Source: an uncultured Spirochaetales bacterium (lineage in GTDB: Bacteria; Spirochaetota; Spirochaetia; Sphaerochaetales; Sphaerochaetaceae). From it: DNA of 64,000 bases. Location of the stretch: contig CASFJV010000046.1 of NCBI GenBank assembly GCA_949295125.1, positions 62,001 to 126,000 on the forward strand, read 5' to 3'. Made by a program: the position numbers and the translations under genes. Positions within the stretch are counted from its first letter, which is position 1. The number at the start of each line of letters is the position of its first letter. A model generated the notes under the pieces. It ran no database searches. It was not told the DNA's origin and saw only the letters and a program-made list of their open reading frames with translations. This document shows positions 20,068-29,807 of the stretch, piece by piece.

Positions 20068-22068
20068 ATGGATTATTTCGAATCTCTCAATGAGGAGCAG
20101 AAGGCTGCAGTCACTGCAGAAGATAAGCATATTCTCGTCCTTGCAGGGGCAGGAAGCGGAAAAACAAGAGTTATCATTGCCCGTGCCCTTTACCTTATAG
20201 AAAACGGAGTGAGGCCGGACAGGATACTGATCCTTTCCTTCACACGCAAAAACGCAAGGGAAATTGCAGAACGGATAAAGAGTGAGACAGACATAAGGGA
20301 AAAAAGCGGACTGAGCGGGCAAACCTTCCACTCATGGTGCTTTGAGCTTATAAAGAGCAATCCGTCAATATTCAGTGAGGCCTCCTATTCCCTTTTGGAT
20401 GAGGATGATTCAGAAAGCATATTCCGCTACACTTTTGCCCATGATGAGAATAATCCCATTCCGGTAAAAGGTTCTGATATCCGTGACGTCTACTCATACA
20501 TGGTCAACACGAAAAGGAGCCTTACAGATGCGATACGGACCAAGATGAAACGCACATATGCTGAAGCGGAACTGGATGAATACATAAAGAAATACGCAGT
20601 GCATTACAGGAATGCGATAGAAAGATATGTCCTTTACAAGAGAAGCCACAGGTATCTTGACTATGATGACCTCCTTTATACCGTTTCAAAGACGCTTAAG
20701 ACAAATGGGAAAGCCAGGACATACATTACAAGAAGATATGAGCACATCCTCATTGATGAGATGCAGGATACAAATCCACTGCAATACGACCTGCTCTCAT
20801 CATTCTATGAAAACTCCCATATCTATGCAGTCGGGGATGATGCCCAGAGCATATACGGCTTCAGGGGAGCAGACTTCAAGTCAATACACTCATTCACATC
20901 CCTTGTGCCAATGTCAAAAGCATATAAGCTGAGGACCAATTACAGGAGCTATTCGGAAATCCTTGCCCTCTCCAACTGGCTTTTGAGGGAGAGCCCGCTC
21001 AAATACGGGAAAGAGCTCATAGCCGCTAAGGGAGAAAGCGGAGAGAAGCCGAAACTTGTACATACGGATAACGGGTATGAGGAAGCAAACTTCATAGCAG
21101 AGAACATAATAAGGAGCCTTGGGGAGAAGAACTGCAGCTATAATGACCATATGGCCCTTTCAAGGACTGTACATGGACTGAGGAAAACGGAAACAGCATT
21201 CCTTGAAATGAATATCCCCTACCGCCTCTATGGCGGATCGTCGCTTATGGAATCAAAGCACATAAGGGACGTGCTTGCCCCGATACGGGTCACATTGAAT
21301 GTAAGGGATGAGATTGCATGGATGCGCTTTCTCACCCTTTTCAGGGGAATCGGGGAAAAAAGCGCACAGAAATACATAGAAGCTGTAAGACAGGCAGTGT
21401 ATGCAGATGATGCAATAAAGGCCCTCAAGCTTATGAAGACACCCAGGATCATTACAGATACGCTCTCATCAGTTAATGATAACAGGGGAAGTGCCCTGAG
21501 CGCTGTAAAGGCATCTTACAAGGCTCTCGAAGAACGGCTCAAGATAATCTACAAGGACGAGTGGGCTCACAGGAAAGATGATTTTGAAGTGCTCTTCTCC
21601 CTTGCAGAGCGGTCAAAAGGACTCGATTCATTCCTTTCGGATTTCGTCCTCTCCCCGCGCCTTGAAGAGACATTAAGGCGGGATGAGAGTACAGATGACT
21701 ATGTTGTGCTCTCAACCATACATTCAGCAAAAGGGCTTGAAGCATCATGCGTATACTGCATTGATGTCTCCCCTTATTCCTTTCCAACAGAGCGTGCATA
21801 TGCTGATGGCCCCGACGAAGTTGAGGAGGAGAGAAGATGCCTTTATGTTGCACTTACAAGGGCTGAGGATGAACTCTTCATACTGAGGAACAGCAAAAGC
21901 ATAAGGGCCTATGAAATGGAGAGCAGGAGATGCCCATATTTCCTGAACAACCTTGATCTCAGCCTTGTGGATATAGTTAACGCAGAGCAGGAGGGCGCAA
22001 TAGAAGGAGATTTCTTCTCCGGCTCCAAAAGCAATGTTGACATCCTGGAAGATCTTGATTTTTCATAA
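20068..22068 (+). CDS. UvrD/Rep-family DNA helicase
   Basis: An SF1A 3'-5' DNA helicase of 666 residues. The Q motif LNEEQKAAV opens the protein, Walker A AGAGSGKT is at 26-33, Walker B/motif II reads LIDEMQDTN near 230, motif III is AVGDDAQSIYGFRGAD, motif V is VLSTIHSAKGLE and motif VI RRCLYVALTRAEDELFI. It is a little shorter than E. coli UvrD (720) or PcrA, mainly at the C-terminus. The likely role is repair or replication-fork clearance. It appears to be leaderless and is followed by tetR 12 bases on. Confidence 0.88.
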   Translation: MDYFESLNEEQKAAVTAEDKHILVLAGAGSGKTRVIIARALYLIENGVRPDRILILSFTRKNAREIAERIKSETDIREKSGLSGQTFHSWCFELIKSNPSIFSEASYSLLDEDDSESIFRYTFAHDENNPIPVKGSDIRDVYSYMVNTKRSLTDAIRTKMKRTYAEAELDEYIKKYAVHYRNAIERYVLYKRSHRYLDYDDLLYTVSKTLKTNGKARTYITRRYEHILIDEMQDTNPLQYDLLSSFYENSHIYAVGDDAQSIYGFRGADFKSIHSFTSLVPMSKAYKLRTNYRSYSEILALSNWLLRESPLKYGKELIAAKGESGEKPKLVHTDNGYEEANFIAENIIRSLGEKNCSYNDHMALSRTVHGLRKTETAFLEMNIPYRLYGGSSLMESKHIRDVLAPIRVTLNVRDEIAWMRFLTLFRGIGEKSAQKYIEAVRQAVYADDAIKALKLMKTPRIITDTLSSVNDNRGSALSAVKASYKALEERLKIIYKDEWAHRKDDFEVLFSLAERSKGLDSFLSDFVLSPRLEETLRRDESTDDYVVLSTIHSAKGLEASCVYCIDVSPYSFPTERAYADGPDEVEEERRCLYVALTRAEDELFILRNSKSIRAYEMESRRCPYFLNNLDLSLVDIVNAEQEGAIEGDFFSGSKSNVDILEDLDFS

Positions 22069-22079
22069 AGGAGTAATAA

Positions 22080-22613
22080 ATGAACAGATACGCTTTCGTA
22101 CTTGAATACAGGGATGAGAATACCAGCAGTGCTGAATACATGATGCAGGATGCCCTCTTTGACCTGATAAGGAAAGGGGAGAATCTCTCAGTAAGGACAG
22201 TTACAGAGCAGGCTGGCCTTGAAAGAAGTACGTTCTATGCATTCTATGAACGTGTTGATGACCTTATTGAACAGGCAGAGAACAGGATAATCTCAGAAAC
22301 ACTGGCATTTGATGAAGAGCAGGATCTTTCAGGATACCTTGATATGTTCCTCTCCTTTTTCAATGAGAACAGGAAGGAAATAGAGGCCCTCCTCTATATC
22401 AGGAACAGGTTCTCATTCATCAGGAAACTGAGGGACTCGGTAAAATACTACCTTGCCTCCCTCCTTCCAGAATTCAGCGTTGACAATGAAATCAGGCTGG
22501 ATGCAGCAGCAGGGGCAATAATAAACCCTTTCCTCTCCTATGCAGAAGAAGAAAGGGATGTAGATCTTGCTCTGGTAGGGAAAATCGTTTCAGATCTTCT
22601 TCATCTCCCTTAA
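22080..22613 (+). CDS. TetR/AcrR-family transcriptional regulator
   Basis: 177 residues with an N-terminal helix-turn-helix: LSVRTVTEQAGLERSTFYAFYERVDDLI matches the TetR DNA-binding region. The C-terminal ligand domain is not recognisable as a defined subfamily. AAAGGAG lies 7 bases before the ATG. It lies just after the helicase gene and its end overlaps the convergent xdhD gene by 24 bases. It may control the helicase operon or the molybdenum hydroxylase operon; nothing in the sequence decides this. Confidence 0.8.
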   Translation: MNRYAFVLEYRDENTSSAEYMMQDALFDLIRKGENLSVRTVTEQAGLERSTFYAFYERVDDLIEQAENRIISETLAFDEEQDLSGYLDMFLSFFNENRKEIEALLYIRNRFSFIRKLRDSVKYYLASLLPEFSVDNEIRLDAAAGAIINPFLSYAEEERDVDLALVGKIVSDLLHLP

Positions 22614-25469
22614 GATCTTTTCAGGCGTTATAGGCCAGCTTTTAACCCATACGCCTACAGCATCTGCTATTGCCATGCTGATTGCAGGTGCAGCTCCATT
22701 TGTAGCGATCTCAGAAATGGACTTTGCCCCGAATGGGCCATAGTCATCATTGACATCGATCAGCACAGACTTGAAGTCTTCCGGCGCTTCTTCAATCATC
22801 GGAGCCCCGTAGTCTGTAAAGTTAGCGCTTATGCAGCGTCCGCTCTTATCGAGAACCATATCCTCATAAAGGGTATGCCCAATGCTTTTCTGCACAGCCC
22901 CGTACATCTGGCAGAGTGCAAGCTCTGGATTTATAGGAGTTCCTGCATCCTGAAGGGCATAGAATTTGAGGACCTTGACCTTTCCTGTCTTCCTGTTAAC
23001 TGCAACCTCTGCAAAATGTGCACCGTATGGAATGGCGAAATTCGGGGTAACGAACACACCCTTTCCAACGATGGCTCCCCTTCCATCCCCAGAGAGGGCA
23101 GTGTGTATCAGCTCTGCATAGCCAATCTCTTTTCCGCTCTTTTTCGAAACGACTTTTCCAGGGAATTCAAGATAGAGATCCTCCACATCCTCCTGCATCT
23201 GCAGGGAAGCTTCCTTCAGGACATTCTTCCTCAGGTCCTTTGCTGCACTTAAGGAGGCATTTCCGCTGAAGTATGTTCCGCTTGATGCATATGCACCGGT
23301 GTCAAAAAGGCATGCATCGGTATCTCCGGATACGACAGAGACTTTATCCAGAGGGCATTTCATTATCTCTGCACAGCACTTTGCGCTGATTGTATCAAGC
23401 CCAGTTCCGATATCTGCTCCGCCAGAGAGTACGAGGAAAGTGCCGTCACTTACAAGCTTTATCTCGCAGTTTGAATGGTCAAGGCCGGGAAGGCCTGAGC
23501 CCTGCTGTATCATTGCAAAGCCTTTTCCAATTGCCCAGTCAGGATCCTCACTCTTTTCCCTGACTCCCCAGTTTATCATCCTGGCACCCCTATCCAGGGC
23601 CTCTTCAAGTCCGCATGATCCTACAGGAACGACAGCTCCTTCCCTTCCCTCCCCAAGGCCTTTGAGGATCTCAAGCATGTAGCCTTTGTGCACTATATTC
23701 TTTTTTGCCATCATCAGAGGATCAATGCCGAGCTTCATCGCAAGCTCTCCAAGGGCACTGACAATTGCAAAGTAACCCTTCGGTGCTCCGTATCCCTGAT
23801 AGGCGCCGGTAGGTGGAATGTTGGTGTAATACGTAAGGAGGTCGTAGTACATGTTATCCACCTTGAAGATTGGAAGGGTCTTGCTTGATGCGTTCATCGG
23901 CACTGTGAGGCAGTGGTTTCCGTATGGACCTGTGTTTGCCCTGACATCCATGTAGATGGCAGTAATGGTTCCATCCTTCCTGCCGCCCATCTTAACCCTC
24001 ACTCTCATCGGATGCCTTGTGGAATTTGCCCAGAATTCCTCTTCCCTGCTGTTGCGGTAATATATCGGCTTGCCGGTTATCCATGTGGCATATCCTGTAA
24101 GGTCTTCCACAAGAATGTCCTGCTTGGAGCCGTAGCCGCCGCCAACACGCTCCTTTATTACATGGATCTTGTGTTCAGGAATCTGGCACACCCATGAGAC
24201 AATGCGCCTTACATGGTATGGAACCTGCGTAGAGCAGTGCAGCACAAGACGCCCGTTCTCAAGGCGGCTGTAGCATACATGAGGCTCAAGGGGAGTGCAC
24301 TGCACCTGGCTTGTCTGGTAGGTGGAATCCACAACTGCATCAGCTTCCCTGAATCCTTTCTCCACATCACCTATTCCGCCATGGGCACCGGCTGCTATAT
24401 TGTGCCTTATATCCCCATGGAGAGGGAACTGGTATATCACTTTTCCATCAAGCTCATTGGCACTCTTATTGTATTCATCGAGATCATCAGGTGCTCCGGA
24501 CCTGTATTCAACAACTCCGTTATGGACTAAAGGAGCACCTTCAGCCATGGCCTCCTCTACAGTGAACACAGCATCAAGAGGCTCATACTCAACCTTGATA
24601 AGCGAAAGGGCCTTTTCAGCTATCTCATCACTGTCAGCCACGACAGCTGCAACCCTGTCCCCTACATGCCTTACCTTCCTGTTTATAAGCCTCCTGTCAT
24701 GCGGACTCGGCTCAGGATTGCCCTGGCCGGCCTGCATGTAATAGACATCAGGAACATTGAAGCACGTAAAGACAGCGCTTACTCCTTCAAGCTTTTCAGC
24801 TTCCTCTGTGTCTATGGATTTTATATATGCGTGTGCATATGGGCTTCTTAGTATTCTCAGAACAGAATAGCCTGGAAGGACCTTATCCTCAACAAACACT
24901 TTCTCTCCTGAGACAAGGGCCTCTCCATCTATCTTCCCCGTAGCCTTTCCCACATAGCTCAGGTTCTCCCTGAAAGATGGTGCGATCTTGCTTTTATACT
25001 CACCATACTTCCTCTTTTCCTGGCAAAGCTTCACAGCCAGGTAATAGTGCTCATATCCGGCATCACGGACAAACAGGCCGGAAAGCGCCTCTTTCACATC
25101 CTCTTTCCCAGCATCTGGCTTCTTCTCAAGAAGGTATGTGAGAATAAGTGCTGCAGATGGGCTGTTATATGCGCTCTGGACAATGCCAGAATCAATCATG
25201 GCACGCTGCACATCATTGATCTTGCGGCCAACAAGCAGCGATTCAGCTGTATATATCTCAGCCCCCTCTGCCCTGAACAGCGGTATGAGGTTTGAATACA
25301 TCAGCCTGCCATTGAAGATGACAGTATCGCTTCCTGTAAAGCCTTCGCGGTCATCGCTGTCGCGGACGCTGCTGCATCCTGCAGAATATAAGGCGGATCT
25401 CAGATCTTTCAGCGGATCATCAGAAAACAGGACTCTGTTCTTTCCGTTTATCCTTGCATTCACTCTCAT
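22590..25469 (-). CDS. xdhD: XdhD-type molybdenum hydroxylase with cysteine-less ferredoxin-like N-domain
   Basis: 959 residues, close in length and sequence pattern to E. coli XdhD (YgfN, 956). Residues 1-155 align by eye with the 2Fe-2S subunit of the operon, but the cluster cysteines are gone: VQSAYN (97-102) stands where VQCGFC should be and LFVRDAGYE where NICRCTGYD should be. From about residue 165 the molybdopterin domains follow, with RSPYAHA, ERVGGGYGSKQD, GAYQGYGAPKG and GPFGAKSISE, the last with the catalytic Glu. It is the last gene of the operon, next to its small FAD-like partner. E. coli XdhD belongs to a group linked to selenium-dependent hydroxylases; no selenium genes are visible here. 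Confidence 0.85.
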   Translation of the reverse strand: MRVNARINGKNRVLFSDDPLKDLRSALYSAGCSSVRDSDDREGFTGSDTVIFNGRLMYSNLIPLFRAEGAEIYTAESLLVGRKINDVQRAMIDSGIVQSAYNSPSAALILTYLLEKKPDAGKEDVKEALSGLFVRDAGYEHYYLAVKLCQEKRKYGEYKSKIAPSFRENLSYVGKATGKIDGEALVSGEKVFVEDKVLPGYSVLRILRSPYAHAYIKSIDTEEAEKLEGVSAVFTCFNVPDVYYMQAGQGNPEPSPHDRRLINRKVRHVGDRVAAVVADSDEIAEKALSLIKVEYEPLDAVFTVEEAMAEGAPLVHNGVVEYRSGAPDDLDEYNKSANELDGKVIYQFPLHGDIRHNIAAGAHGGIGDVEKGFREADAVVDSTYQTSQVQCTPLEPHVCYSRLENGRLVLHCSTQVPYHVRRIVSWVCQIPEHKIHVIKERVGGGYGSKQDILVEDLTGYATWITGKPIYYRNSREEEFWANSTRHPMRVRVKMGGRKDGTITAIYMDVRANTGPYGNHCLTVPMNASSKTLPIFKVDNMYYDLLTYYTNIPPTGAYQGYGAPKGYFAIVSALGELAMKLGIDPLMMAKKNIVHKGYMLEILKGLGEGREGAVVPVGSCGLEEALDRGARMINWGVREKSEDPDWAIGKGFAMIQQGSGLPGLDHSNCEIKLVSDGTFLVLSGGADIGTGLDTISAKCCAEIMKCPLDKVSVVSGDTDACLFDTGAYASSGTYFSGNASLSAAKDLRKNVLKEASLQMQEDVEDLYLEFPGKVVSKKSGKEIGYAELIHTALSGDGRGAIVGKGVFVTPNFAIPYGAHFAEVAVNRKTGKVKVLKFYALQDAGTPINPELALCQMYGAVQKSIGHTLYEDMVLDKSGRCISANFTDYGAPMIEEAPEDFKSVLIDVNDDYGPFGAKSISEIATNGAAPAISMAIADAVGVWVKSWPITPEKILREMKKI

Positions 25470-26125
25470 AATGAGCCTCCTATGAAAAGATCAACCAGGT
25501 ACTTTTTGTATTCTGCTGAGCCATACATGTCGCTTGCATAACTAATATTCCTGTCAAAAAAGATTCCTGATCCTTTTACGGCATAGCAGAGAGAATCCCC
25601 TTCAGCCAGTGTAACGATTGCATGGGCATGGCTTGTCCTGCTCTCCCTGAACTGCCGCACCTCAGCATTGCAGTCAATCACAATGGAAGTGATCAAAGCC
25701 TTTTGAAGCTCCATGAATTCCCTTATGGAGCATACAGCCTCCCCATCCGGTGTCATGACGCTAAGCTTTGCGCCTGATGCAGCTAAAGTTGGGATAAGGT
25801 ATGAGTCATCCCTTTTTGCCCCTATGTTTCCAGCTATTGTTGCAGCATTCCTGAGCTCAGGGGACTGCATATACCTTAATGCCCTTTTCAGGCACTCAGG
25901 AACCAGGGGACTTTCGATGAGATCTGCAAATGTGGCTCCTGCTCCGATTGAAACCTCTCTTCCATCCTTCCTTATGCCTGAATCAAGCAGGGGAAGGATA
26001 TCTATCAGGGGCTCCTTTTCAGCCACACCAGAATTAAGGCGGAGGCATTCAGTTCCCCCTGAAAGGAATACTCCATCCATCTTCAGCGCATCCTGAAGTG
26101 TTCCAGGTCTCTTCAGCTCCCTCAT
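25466..26125 (-). CDS. YgfM-like small FAD-binding subunit, partner of XdhD
   Basis: 219 residues resembling the FAD domain of molybdenum hydroxylases but shorter than the 287-residue sibling encoded just upstream. FLSGGTECLRL stands for the first flavin loop, and ELRNAATIAGNIGAKRDDSYLIPTLAAS for the second. E. coli ygfM also precedes xdhD directly, supporting the pairing. ATG 26125 follows AAAGGAGG. The stop overlaps the xdhD start by four bases. Whether it still binds FAD is not certain. Confidence 0.75.
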   Translation of the reverse strand: MRELKRPGTLQDALKMDGVFLSGGTECLRLNSGVAEKEPLIDILPLLDSGIRKDGREVSIGAGATFADLIESPLVPECLKRALRYMQSPELRNAATIAGNIGAKRDDSYLIPTLAASGAKLSVMTPDGEAVCSIREFMELQKALITSIVIDCNAEVRQFRESRTSHAHAIVTLAEGDSLCYAVKGSGIFFDRNISYASDMYGSAEYKKYLVDLFIGGSL

Positions 26126-26135
26126 AAATCCTCCT

Positions 26136-26999
26136 TTATTCAATTATTCCAGGTTCCCTGCCTCTGGCAATCTCTCCGATGAAATAGCTTAAGAGCCTCT
26201 TTGTTGTCGCCCTTCTGTACTTTGGCATTGCATGAGGACTTATGATCTTATCCCATGCTGATGTGAATTCATCAACAAGGGAAGGAAGCTCCCCTATCTG
26301 CTTTCCAATGAGCATGCTCTCCACTTCCCTCGATCTCTTGACCTTATCTCCGGCAGCTCCGCTTGATGCCCTGAAATCCTTTACAATTCCATCTTCAACT
26401 AATGCCATTGCAGAGAGCGAGAGCTTGCTTATGGCATTGGCCTTCCTTGTTCCGATCTTGTGGTATAAGAGATAGTTTGCCTCTACTGGCTTCACCCTTA
26501 TTTCCTTAATAATCTCATCATCACGGAGTGCAGTCTTCTTGGCGCCGGTTATAAACTCATCAACTTTCATCACCCTCTCGCCGTTGATGCTTATAAGCAC
26601 GATATCTGCATCCAGCATGATAAGAGGCTGCGGAAGATCACCTTTTGGAGATGCATTTGCTATGTTGCCTCCTATTGTGGCAGTGTTTCTCAGGGAGATA
26701 GCACCCATTTTGGAGGCAGCGGTCCTTATATGGTAAAACACCCTCTCATCGCCTGCAATCTCACTGCTTGTAGCAAGTGCTCCAAGAACCAGGGTTCCAT
26801 CCTCTTCCACCCTTATTCCCTTAAGCTCAGCAAGATTCGATATTATCATCACAGGCTTTGGGAAAACAGGAGTAATACCTATTCCCTTTTTAGCCTGCAC
26901 CATCAGGTCTGTGCCTCCTGCAAGTGGGATAGCTCCAGTCTTTGCCCTTATTTCTAGTGCTTCAGTAAGTGTTTCTGGAATATAACAAGATCTAGGCAT
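26136..26999 (-). CDS. Molybdenum hydroxylase FAD-binding subunit
   Basis: 287 residues of the CO dehydrogenase/xanthine dehydrogenase FAD-binding family, with PLAGGTDLMVQAKKG near residue 24, then SLRNTATIGGNIANASPKGDLPQPLI, both typical flavin-binding loops, and a C-terminal CO_deh_flav_C-type domain. It hands electrons from the Fe-S subunit to NAD or another acceptor. AAGGAGG lies just upstream and it overlaps the Fe-S subunit gene by 8 bases. Confidence 0.88.
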   Translation of the reverse strand: MPRSCYIPETLTEALEIRAKTGAIPLAGGTDLMVQAKKGIGITPVFPKPVMIISNLAELKGIRVEEDGTLVLGALATSSEIAGDERVFYHIRTAASKMGAISLRNTATIGGNIANASPKGDLPQPLIMLDADIVLISINGERVMKVDEFITGAKKTALRDDEIIKEIRVKPVEANYLLYHKIGTRKANAISKLSLSAMALVEDGIVKDFRASSGAAGDKVKRSREVESMLIGKQIGELPSLVDEFTSAWDKIISPHAMPKYRRATTKRLLSYFIGEIARGREPGIIE

Positions 27000-27468
27000 T
27001 ATTCCTCCTTCTGTCTGCTAACCTGATGCTCTCAACTATGAGGTCATAGCCAGTGCAGCGGCAGATATTCCCGCTGATGGCATTCCTTATCTCCTCTTCG
27101 CTCGGCTCTGACTTTGCACTGAGAAGGACATAGGAAGCAAGAACCATTCCGGGAATGCAGAATCCGCACTGCACAGCCCCTCCATCTGCAAACGCATCAA
27201 TTATTATCCTGCCAAGCTCTGTATCCCTTATTCCCTCAATGGTGAAGATTTCAGATCCGTTTACAGATCCGACCGGGATGATGCAGCTGGTAACGAGCTT
27301 TCCATCCTTTATGATGGAACATGCTCCGCACTCTCCTTCTCCGCATCCTTCCTTTGTTCCTGTATATCCGAAGTCCTCCCTTATGACGTCAATAAGCCTT
27401 CTCAGCGGATCTCCGATATACTCAACCTTATTTCCATTGAGTGTGAATTCAATCCTGTCATTAAGCAT
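26992..27468 (-). CDS. Molybdenum hydroxylase 2Fe-2S subunit
   Basis: 158 residues with both 2Fe-2S sites complete: C42, C47, C50 and C62 of the plant-ferredoxin-like domain (GCGEGECGAC), and C101, C104, C136, C138 of the helical domain (QCGFC and ICRC). It carries electrons from the molybdenum site to FAD. The ATG at 27468 follows GAGGAGG and overlaps the upstream gene by 8 bases. Confidence 0.92.
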   Translation of the reverse strand: MLNDRIEFTLNGNKVEYIGDPLRRLIDVIREDFGYTGTKEGCGEGECGACSIIKDGKLVTSCIIPVGSVNGSEIFTIEGIRDTELGRIIIDAFADGGAVQCGFCIPGMVLASYVLLSAKSEPSEEEIRNAISGNICRCTGYDLIVESIRLADRRRNNA

Positions 27469-29602
27469 TTTCAAGTGCCTCCTCAATATCTTCTACTGGC
27501 AGCGGTATCCTGAAAAGGTCCTTTCCAATAGCTCTTTCAAGTGCATCCACATATGCTGCATCTGCACCGTTGAATACCAGCTCTCCCATTCCTTTTGCAC
27601 CAAAAGGCCCGAACTCATAAGGGTTATCCTGGATATGGTAATACTGCTTTGGGAAATCCATGCTTGTCGGGATAACATAGTCAGACATGCTCTTCTGCCT
27701 AAAGTGGCCATTCCTGTTTTCCATCTTCTCCATTGAAGCATATCCGAGGCTCTGTATTACCCCGCCGTTTATCTGCCCATGCACAATCAGCTCATCAATA
27801 GCCTTTCCAATCTCATGGCTGGTCCAGATCCCTTTCACGTTCACTTCATCCGTCCTTCTGTCTATCTCGACTTCAACAATGGCAGCTCCCCAGCCGTATC
27901 CGAGGTAGGCATCTCCCCTGAAAGTATTCTGATCCCATGGGAATCCCTCAGGATGCTCGTACTCTTTCTCAACAGAGAAGTCCCCTTCACTCCAGCGTTC
28001 TTTCATCTCTGCTGCACAGCGCTCTATAAGCTTTCCAACTATCATTGTGGAACGTGAAGCGGCAGTAGGGCCTGAATCTGGGACCACTGAGGTATCAGGA
28101 TTCGGGTAATCTATGTTTTCAATTGGTATCTCAAGCACTGCGGCAGCAATCTTTCTCAATGCTGTCTGGAATCCCTGTCCCATCTCCGTAGATCCTACTT
28201 CAATCGTGACTTTCTCTCCCTCTTTCCTCAGCCTTGCATGTGCCTTTATGATTGCCTGCTCACCATTACCGGTGAAAGCGCCTCCGTGGTTATAGAAACT
28301 CACTCCTATTCCCTTTCCTGAGCCATAGCTATACTCCCTGCTCTTCCTGTAATAGTCAGATTCCCTTGCGATGTTATCAAACATCTCGTTCAGCATGACC
28401 TCTTCAACTATATGGCCATTCGTAACGGTCTCCCCTCCTTTCTTTATGAACATGCTCTTCTTGAAGTCAGCTGGATCCATCCCGAGAGCCCTTGCAATAT
28501 GCGTCATATGCATTTCGATTGCAAACAGAGTCTGAGGTGCGCCAAAACCGCGGAATGCATCGCTTGGGAATGTGTTTGTTGCCATTCCATAGCCCGTCAG
28601 GAGTGTGTTTGGAATATCATAGACGCCATTTGCATGGAAAACTCCGCGCTGAAGGACAACATATGAAGCAGAAAGGTATGCGCCGTTATTGTAGTAGATG
28701 TCACCTTTTGTCCCAACGAGCCTTCCATCCTTTATGGCTGACTTGTAAATCACCTTTGAAGGATGCCTCTTTACTGAGAATTCCATATCCTCGCTTCTGT
28801 CGAAAATGAGCTTTATCGGCTTATGTATCCTGCTCTCTGCAACAAGCAGAGGTCCGGCAAGGACATCCGGGAAATGCTCCTTTCCTCCGAAAGCCCCTCC
28901 TGTAGTAGTCTGCCTTACAATAACCTTCTCAACCGGAATGCCTAGAAGGCCTGCTACGGACTTCCTTACATAGAACGGGCACTGGCATGAGATATAGAAT
29001 ACGTATGCGCCGTCTTCTTCCGTGACAATCGCACTGTTTGTCTCAAGGTGCACATGCTCCTGGAATCCTGTTTCAAAGACTTCCTCAATCACTTCATCAG
29101 CATCTTCCAGGACTTTGTCAATGTCCTCTCCCTTCTGGCAGTAGAGAGTGCACATGACATTGTCATCCTTGCCTTCAATGACTGGAGAGTCAACGATGGC
29201 AATTGCATCATCGATTGTCACTGTCGGCTTCCTGACGCTGTATTCAACTTCAGTGTTCCTTACAAGGCTCTCAAGCACTGCCCTGCTCTTTCCCACAAAA
29301 AGGCCTATTGTCTCACCGACATACTTCACGTCTTTCTCAGCAAAGCATTTCCAGTCTGAAGCAATCATGTTCAGCGCATTCTTTCCATTTTCAGGAATAT
29401 CGGCTGCCGTGATGAAATAATAGCCTTCTGGAAGCTTAGGTGTCCTTATGCTCAGGATCTCTGCCCTGGCTTCCCGGCTCCTCAGCATTTTCGCATAGAG
29501 CATGCCATCAAAGAAGTAATCGGATGCGTATTTAGCTTCTCCCCTTGCTTTTGCAATGGCATCTGCACGCCTGATCTTGTCATCTATCTGAGTTACTGCC
29601 AT
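27461..29602 (-). CDS. Molybdenum hydroxylase molybdopterin-binding subunit (xanthine dehydrogenase type)
   Basis: 713 residues, first gene of the operon. It has the molybdopterin-cofactor segments TTGGAFGGKEHFPD, DAFRGFGAPQT and GSTEMGQGFQT, and GPFGAKGMGEL with the catalytic Glu near the C-terminus. With the Fe-S and FAD subunits it makes a three-subunit enzyme for purine or other N-heterocycle oxidation; the substrate cannot be read from the sequence. GGAG lies 8 bases before the ATG. Confidence 0.88.
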   Translation of the reverse strand: MAVTQIDDKIRRADAIAKARGEAKYASDYFFDGMLYAKMLRSREARAEILSIRTPKLPEGYYFITAADIPENGKNALNMIASDWKCFAEKDVKYVGETIGLFVGKSRAVLESLVRNTEVEYSVRKPTVTIDDAIAIVDSPVIEGKDDNVMCTLYCQKGEDIDKVLEDADEVIEEVFETGFQEHVHLETNSAIVTEEDGAYVFYISCQCPFYVRKSVAGLLGIPVEKVIVRQTTTGGAFGGKEHFPDVLAGPLLVAESRIHKPIKLIFDRSEDMEFSVKRHPSKVIYKSAIKDGRLVGTKGDIYYNNGAYLSASYVVLQRGVFHANGVYDIPNTLLTGYGMATNTFPSDAFRGFGAPQTLFAIEMHMTHIARALGMDPADFKKSMFIKKGGETVTNGHIVEEVMLNEMFDNIARESDYYRKSREYSYGSGKGIGVSFYNHGGAFTGNGEQAIIKAHARLRKEGEKVTIEVGSTEMGQGFQTALRKIAAAVLEIPIENIDYPNPDTSVVPDSGPTAASRSTMIVGKLIERCAAEMKERWSEGDFSVEKEYEHPEGFPWDQNTFRGDAYLGYGWGAAIVEVEIDRRTDEVNVKGIWTSHEIGKAIDELIVHGQINGGVIQSLGYASMEKMENRNGHFRQKSMSDYVIPTSMDFPKQYYHIQDNPYEFGPFGAKGMGELVFNGADAAYVDALERAIGKDLFRIPLPVEDIEEALENA

Positions 29603-29667
29603 ATATGCACTCCATTGTGTTTTTCTTTATATAATGAGAAGTTACATTCCCACAACTCTTTAACTAG

Positions 29668-29673
29668 ATTATA
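29668..29673 (-). promoter_or_regulatory. Candidate -10 box of the molybdenum hydroxylase operon
   Basis: TATAAT on the minus strand, 65 bases before the operon start; the -35 (TTTTCA 17 bases upstream) is weak. A second TTATAT lies closer to the gene. Confidence 0.35.
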
Positions 29674-29708
29674 CACCCGATAATTACCACTGAAAAGGCG
29701 GATAAATA

Positions 29709-29742
29709 GAAAAAAAGAGCTCCTTAAATTTAGCAGAAGCTC
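29709..29742 (-). terminator. Intrinsic terminator after aroB
   Basis: This is on the minus strand downstream of aroB. GAGCTTCT (29742-29735) pairs with AGGAGCTC (29724-29717), 8 bp with one G-U, and is followed by a run of seven Ts. Confidence 0.78.
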
Positions 29743-29807
29743 AAAAAAGCGGAGAAATCCAGCATGTTATACTGTTTACAAAATAATCAGTTAAAGATGG
29801 AAAAGCA

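Noticed and set aside
22590-25469. Possible selenium-dependent hydroxylase cluster
   Set aside because: XdhD homologues are often near selenium-labelling genes, but none is visible in this window, and no in-frame TGA is seen in these genes.
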